A DNA stretch of 64,000 nt from the NCBI RefSeq assembly GCF_008830225.1, contig NZ_WAIE01000002.1, positions 186,001 through 250,000 on the forward strand. The letters are read 5' to 3'. A program made the position numbers and the translations under genes. Below the pieces are notes generated by a model. That model made no database searches. It worked only from the letters and a program-made list of their open reading frames with translations, and was not told the DNA's origin. This document shows positions 61,479 to 64,000 of the stretch, piece after piece. This DNA is from Pseudodesulfovibrio senegalensis. Its GTDB lineage: Bacteria > Desulfobacterota > Desulfovibrionia > Desulfovibrionales > Desulfovibrionaceae. Numbering within the stretch: position 1 is the first letter of the stretch; each line of letters starts with the position of its first letter.

Positions 61479-61507
61479 TTGACATGATGGGGCTGTTTGG
61501 CTAGAAA
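61479..61507 (+). promoter_or_regulatory. Sigma-70 promoter for candidate small RNA
   Basis: TTGACA and TAGAAA are separated by 17 bases on the plus strand, with no gene in that direction until 62776 but with a strong terminator at 61586-61619. Confidence 0.55.
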
Positions 61508-61513
61508 CAGCGG

Positions 61514-61619
61514 ACCTTTTTGACAAATAAGCACGATTGCCGCATCCACGAGGTGACGTAGGGAGTGGCATTTCATACGAGGAGCGGGGAAGGATTTGCG
61601 GCCTTCCCCTCTTTTTTTA
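61514..61619 (+). ncRNA. Candidate small RNA, about 105 bases
   Basis: Between a plus-strand promoter (61479-61507) and a plus-strand terminator (stem GGGGAAGG/CCTTCCCC then seven T residues) there is no start codon with a ribosome site giving a reasonable protein. The two flanking genes, both minus strand, are thus separated by an independently expressed transcript. It contains an unpaired AGGTGACGTAGGGAG stretch. No known RNA family was recognised. Confidence 0.4.
61586..61619 (+). terminator. Plus-strand rho-independent terminator without a plus-strand gene
   Basis: An eight-base GGGGAAGG/CCTTCCCC stem, eight-base loop, and CTTTTTTT. On the minus strand there is no T run, so it cannot be the terminator of the gene at 61617. 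Confidence 0.75.
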
Positions 61620-62408
61620 TTCCTTGCTGCAATAGCACATGGACGCATAGTCCAGAAAACGTCCCATCATGTTTTCTGCCGGAAGCTCCGGCAGTTCAGT
61701 ATCTTTCAGCTCCTCTTCCATGGCCAACGAAAGGATGATCGGCACCACCCGGCTCTTTCTGGCGCCCGCCCCCGTGAAACCGGCCAGTGCGCCGCCAAGG
61801 TCCACGGGCTGGTGGATTTCGGCGACCTCGACGCCGGGAGTGAAGACGTTGCGACAGTTCTTCGGTGATCCTGTCACCGAGTACTGGCGGCATGTAATGG
61901 GGCGCTGCGGATGGATGGAGCATGAATCGTCCACCAGAAACGGGCAGGAAATGTCCAGTTCCCAGTATTTTCTCTGCATTTCCCTATAGCCGGGCGTGTC
62001 GTGGACGCGGGTGCGGAAGAAATCCATCATGTATTCCAACAGCCCTGCCGAGCGGAGCTTGTCCAGTCCCGATTCGAACCCGGCCATGACCTGCTGCCGC
62101 AGGGCGCCTTTCAGGCTGCGCACCACGCGCGTCAGATGCAGTGCTTCATGGTCGCTGACCGGAACGAGTTGTTTGCAGCAGTGACCGCACCCGGGGCCGC
62201 AGGCAAGCGTGAGTCCTTTTGCCTCGTATTCCATGACCGTTCTTCCAAAGGCGATGTCCGCGATGTCAAACAGTGCGGGCAGGATATCGGCTATCTGAAC
62301 CAGCCCTGCGGGCAGGTCCATCTGGAGCGGCAGGGGCGACAGAGCCCCTCTTTCGAGAACGAAACGTGTTTTTTTGTTTTCCGGGCTTTTCCTGATGGGT
62401 GTTTTCAT
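61617..62408 (-). CDS. YkgJ-family cysteine-cluster protein
   Basis: A 263-residue protein with the CxxCxxCC-like cluster ACGPGCGHCCKQLVPV, DISCPFLVDDSCSIHPQRP and CRQYSVTG, the pattern of the YkgJ/UPF0153 family of probable metal-cluster proteins. The ATG at 62408 is preferred; a TTG adds six residues. The function is unknown. The ribosome site is weak. Confidence 0.8.
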   Translation of the reverse strand: MKTPIRKSPENKKTRFVLERGALSPLPLQMDLPAGLVQIADILPALFDIADIAFGRTVMEYEAKGLTLACGPGCGHCCKQLVPVSDHEALHLTRVVRSLKGALRQQVMAGFESGLDKLRSAGLLEYMMDFFRTRVHDTPGYREMQRKYWELDISCPFLVDDSCSIHPQRPITCRQYSVTGSPKNCRNVFTPGVEVAEIHQPVDLGGALAGFTGAGARKSRVVPIILSLAMEEELKDTELPELPAENMMGRFLDYASMCYCSKE

Positions 62409-62649
62409 GTATGTAGTAATAACCAAAAGCTATTTGTTTGGGAAGGCTGGCTTGTTCCGACAGGGCGCGCCAGCAGCTGGGTGGCATTGCGAAAAAAGTG
62501 ACGAAGTGACGTCTGCTGTCGCATGGGCTTGTCACCTTTGAAACTTTTTTGACACCTGCTATTGATTTTGTTTGTAAAGGCGGGTAGTGAGTGGTTAATT
62601 AATCTTTCCGAGAGGTTATGACACTTTTGAAAGATTGATATGTGAATAA

Positions 62650-62674
62650 TGACACGATAATATTATTCGTGTCA
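62650..62674. promoter_or_regulatory. TGACACGA/TCGTGTCA dyad
   Basis: Eight-base arms separated by nine AT bases, about 100 bases before the hynB start. Outer TGTGA and TCACA words extend it. Likely the binding site of a dimeric regulator; the identity is unknown. Confidence 0.6.
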
Positions 62675-62713
62675 CATGGGTGGCTGGTGCGTTCGGGCAA
62701 TTGCCCGGTATCT

Positions 62714-62756
62714 TATGAGTGGATAAACGGCGTATTTACGCCATAAGAGACTCATA
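62714..62756 (+). promoter_or_regulatory. Nested leader hairpin before hynB
   Basis: TATGAGT pairs with ACTCATA and encloses a GGCGTA-TT-TACGCC hairpin. CTTTTT follows, then the ribosome site. It could affect hynB translation or transcription. Confidence 0.45.
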
Positions 62757-62775
62757 CTTTTTACGGAGGTGTTCT

Positions 62776-63765
62776 ATGAAAATTTCCGTAGGTCATGGCA
62801 GAGACGGTGCTGTGGAACGGTTGGAGAAGCGGGGTGTTTCTCGCCGTGATTTCATGAAGTTCTGCGGAACCGTTGCCGCTGTCATGGGCATGGGCCCTGC
62901 TTTCGCTCCGAAAGTGGCTCAGGCTCTGACCTCAGACAATCGGCCTAATGTCATTTGGCTTCACAATGCGGAGTGTACCGGATGTTCCGAGTCCATTTTG
63001 CGTACAGTTGAGCCGTACATCGATGCTCTGATCCTCGATGTGATTTCCCTTAACTACCATGAGACCATCATGGCCGCAGCCGGTGAAATGGCCGAAAAGG
63101 CCCTGGTTGACACCATGAAGGATCCCAAGGGTTACGTCGCAGTGGTGGAAGGCGCAGTGCCCACCGCCGTTGCCGGCGTGAACAACGAGCCCGGCGCTCA
63201 CGGCAAGGTTTCCGGCCACACAATGCTGGACACCACCGTGAAAGTGGTCAAGGGCGCGCAGGCTACCATCTGTTATGGTACGTGTGCCACCTACGGCGGC
63301 GTTCAGGCTGCCGCTCCGAACCCGACCCAGGCCAAGGGCGTCAGCGAAGTGGTTCCCGGCGCTCCCATCGTGAACGTGCCCGGCTGTCCGCCGAACCCGT
63401 TCAACCTGGTCGGCACCATCGTTCATTATCTTACCAAGGGTCTGCCCGAGCTGGACGAAGTCCTGCGCCCGGTCGCATTCTACGGCGAGAGCGTGCACGA
63501 CAATTGCCCGCGTCAGGAATTCTTCGACAACGACCAGTTTGCTCCCTCCTTTGGCTCTGAAGAAGCCAGGAAGGGCTGGTGCCTGCGCAAGCTCGGCTGC
63601 CGCGGTCCCGAAACCTACAACAACTGCCCCACTGTCAAGTTCAACCAGATCAACTGGCCGGTTCAGGCGGGTCACCCCTGCATCGGTTGCTCCGAGCCCG
63701 GATTCTGGGACGGAGAGAACTGGGAAGGCATCAATTACATGTATGCCGATTTGACCGAAATCTAG
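62776..63765 (+). CDS. hynB: Periplasmic [NiFe] hydrogenase small subunit
   Basis: A 329-residue protein. A Tat signal holds VSRRDFMKF at residues 21-29 and probably ends near AQA before Leu51. Mature iron-sulfur ligands include ECTGCSE (Cys67, Cys70), a Cys in [17 protein letters not shown], and in the C-terminal part [19 protein letters not shown] and [13 protein letters not shown], enough for the proximal, medial and distal clusters. It transfers electrons from H2 oxidation in the periplasm. The start at 62776 is set by CGGAGG. The large subunit follows after 59 bases. Confidence 0.96.
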   Translation: MKISVGHGRDGAVERLEKRGVSRRDFMKFCGTVAAVMGMGPAFAPKVAQALTSDNRPNVIWLHNAECTGCSESILRTVEPYIDALILDVISLNYHETIMAAAGEMAEKALVDTMKDPKGYVAVVEGAVPTAVAGVNNEPGAHGKVSGHTMLDTTVKVVKGAQATICYGTCATYGGVQAAAPNPTQAKGVSEVVPGAPIVNVPGCPPNPFNLVGTIVHYLTKGLPELDEVLRPVAFYGESVHDNCPRQEFFDNDQFAPSFGSEEARKGWCLRKLGCRGPETYNNCPTVKFNQINWPVQAGHPCIGCSEPGFWDGENWEGINYMYADLTEI

Positions 63766-63824
63766 GACAGTTCAGCGTTTCGTTAACAAAGTAGACGAGT
63801 TAGACGAAGCAAGGAGGAAACGAT

Positions 63825-64000
63825 ATGGCTGGTTGCACTCCTAAAGCCGCTCCCGCCTGGACATGGGCCGAGGGCAAGGGCGAACGGGTTGTTGTCGACC
63901 CGGTTACCCGCATTGAGGGCCATCTTCGCGTTGAAGCCATCGTCGAAGACGGCAAGATTATTGACGTGAAAAGCAGTTCTCAGCTTTTCCGTGGACTTGA
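63825..64000 (+). CDS. hynA: Periplasmic [NiFe] hydrogenase large subunit (3' truncated by window edge)
   Basis: The first 58 residues only: MAGCTPKAAPAW then VVVDPVTRIEGHLRVEA, the standard start of the large subunit. It has no signal peptide; in such enzymes it is exported with the Tat-bearing small subunit. AAGGAGG lies before the ATG. The Cys ligands of the nickel site are further in and outside the window. Confidence 0.94.
   Translation, partial: MAGCTPKAAPAWTWAEGKGERVVVDPVTRIEGHLRVEAIVEDGKIIDVKSSSQLFRGL

Larger units (their letters stand above)
62409..62775. other. Long regulatory region upstream of the hydrogenase operon
   Basis: No gene. It has TGTCGCATGGGCTTGTCACC near 62516-62535, TGACAC words at 62550, 62619 and 62650, the large dyad listed separately, a CGGGCAATTGCCCG palindrome at about 62695-62708, and a nested hairpin at 62714-62756. 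No sigma-54 match was found. Confidence 0.75.

Noticed and set aside
62409-62775. A sigma-54 promoter upstream of hynB
   Set aside because: No TGGCAC-N5-TTGC match with correct spacing; TGGCTGGTGCG lacks the -12 element.

Overview
The window is a GC-rich chromosomal segment with the gene content of a sulfate-reducing deltaproteobacterium of the Desulfovibrionaceae (Desulfovibrio or Pseudodesulfovibrio type). The evidence is a periplasmic [NiFe] hydrogenase pair at the right end (Tat-exported small subunit, start of the large subunit), a haem-binding chemotaxis receptor like DcrA of Desulfovibrio vulgaris, a tetrahaem cytochrome and CII-like regulators of a kind I associate with this group. 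I see no rRNA, tRNA, insertion sequence, integrase or CRISPR array.

Layout. 1-6657: a type II secretion/type IV pilus-like locus (gspE end, gspF, a membrane-bound sigma-54 activator, two pseudopilins behind a sigma-54 promoter, two PilT-type ATPases), facing a response regulator-diguanylate cyclase (6675-7631, minus). 7765-20290: a 12.5 kb three-gene envelope operon (AsmA/YdbH-like protein, DUF1318 lipoprotein, exported 2803-residue TolB-propeller/TPR/CHAT protein), joined by 4-base ATGA overlaps and closed by a strong bidirectional terminator. 20328-28819 (minus): disaccharide phosphorylase fused to a phosphoglucomutase-type HAD domain, a second HAD phosphatase, a DUF4139 protein, a class II aldolase, a CII-like regulator and an alpha/beta hydrolase. 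28895-36937 (minus): a phosphorelay cluster of two hybrid kinases, an Hpt protein, a REC-PAS-PAS protein and two extracytoplasmic sensor-like proteins, with no obvious output domain. A second CII-like gene follows behind a near-ideal sigma-54 promoter and a phased array of TGTCGCA half-sites. 37866-41170: TetR regulator divergent from a tetrahaem cytochrome and a haem-containing MCP. 41266-53831: queuosine transporter/queF pair, glnS, icd, a sirtuin, DJ-1/DUF1847, ppiC, an exported Ntn hydrolase with a LOG-like gene remnant beside it, LOG, threonine aldolase and small genes. 53834-58732 (minus): the classic rpmH-rnpA-yidD-yidC-jag-mnmE block; rnpA appears to start at AUU inside rpmH. 59026-62408: LUD and UPF0280 proteins, a cyclic-nucleotide-binding regulator, a thiamine-binding-like protein, a candidate small RNA and a cysteine-cluster protein. 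62776-64000: hynB and the start of hynA behind a long leader with dyads.

How the parts relate. The pilus-like ATPases face a c-di-GMP synthase, which fits surface-behaviour control. The AsmA/DUF1318/CHAT operon is the best candidate for an undescribed system: an inner-membrane anchored bridge-like protein, an outer-membrane lipoprotein and a giant exported putative cysteine protease, apparently translated as a coupled unit. The TGTCGCA array, the shared word CGACAAGTGTC at both sigma-54 promoters and the two CII-like paralogues flanking the phosphorelay cluster suggest a local regulatory network. Functions come from reading the translated sequences and motifs; no database search was possible.
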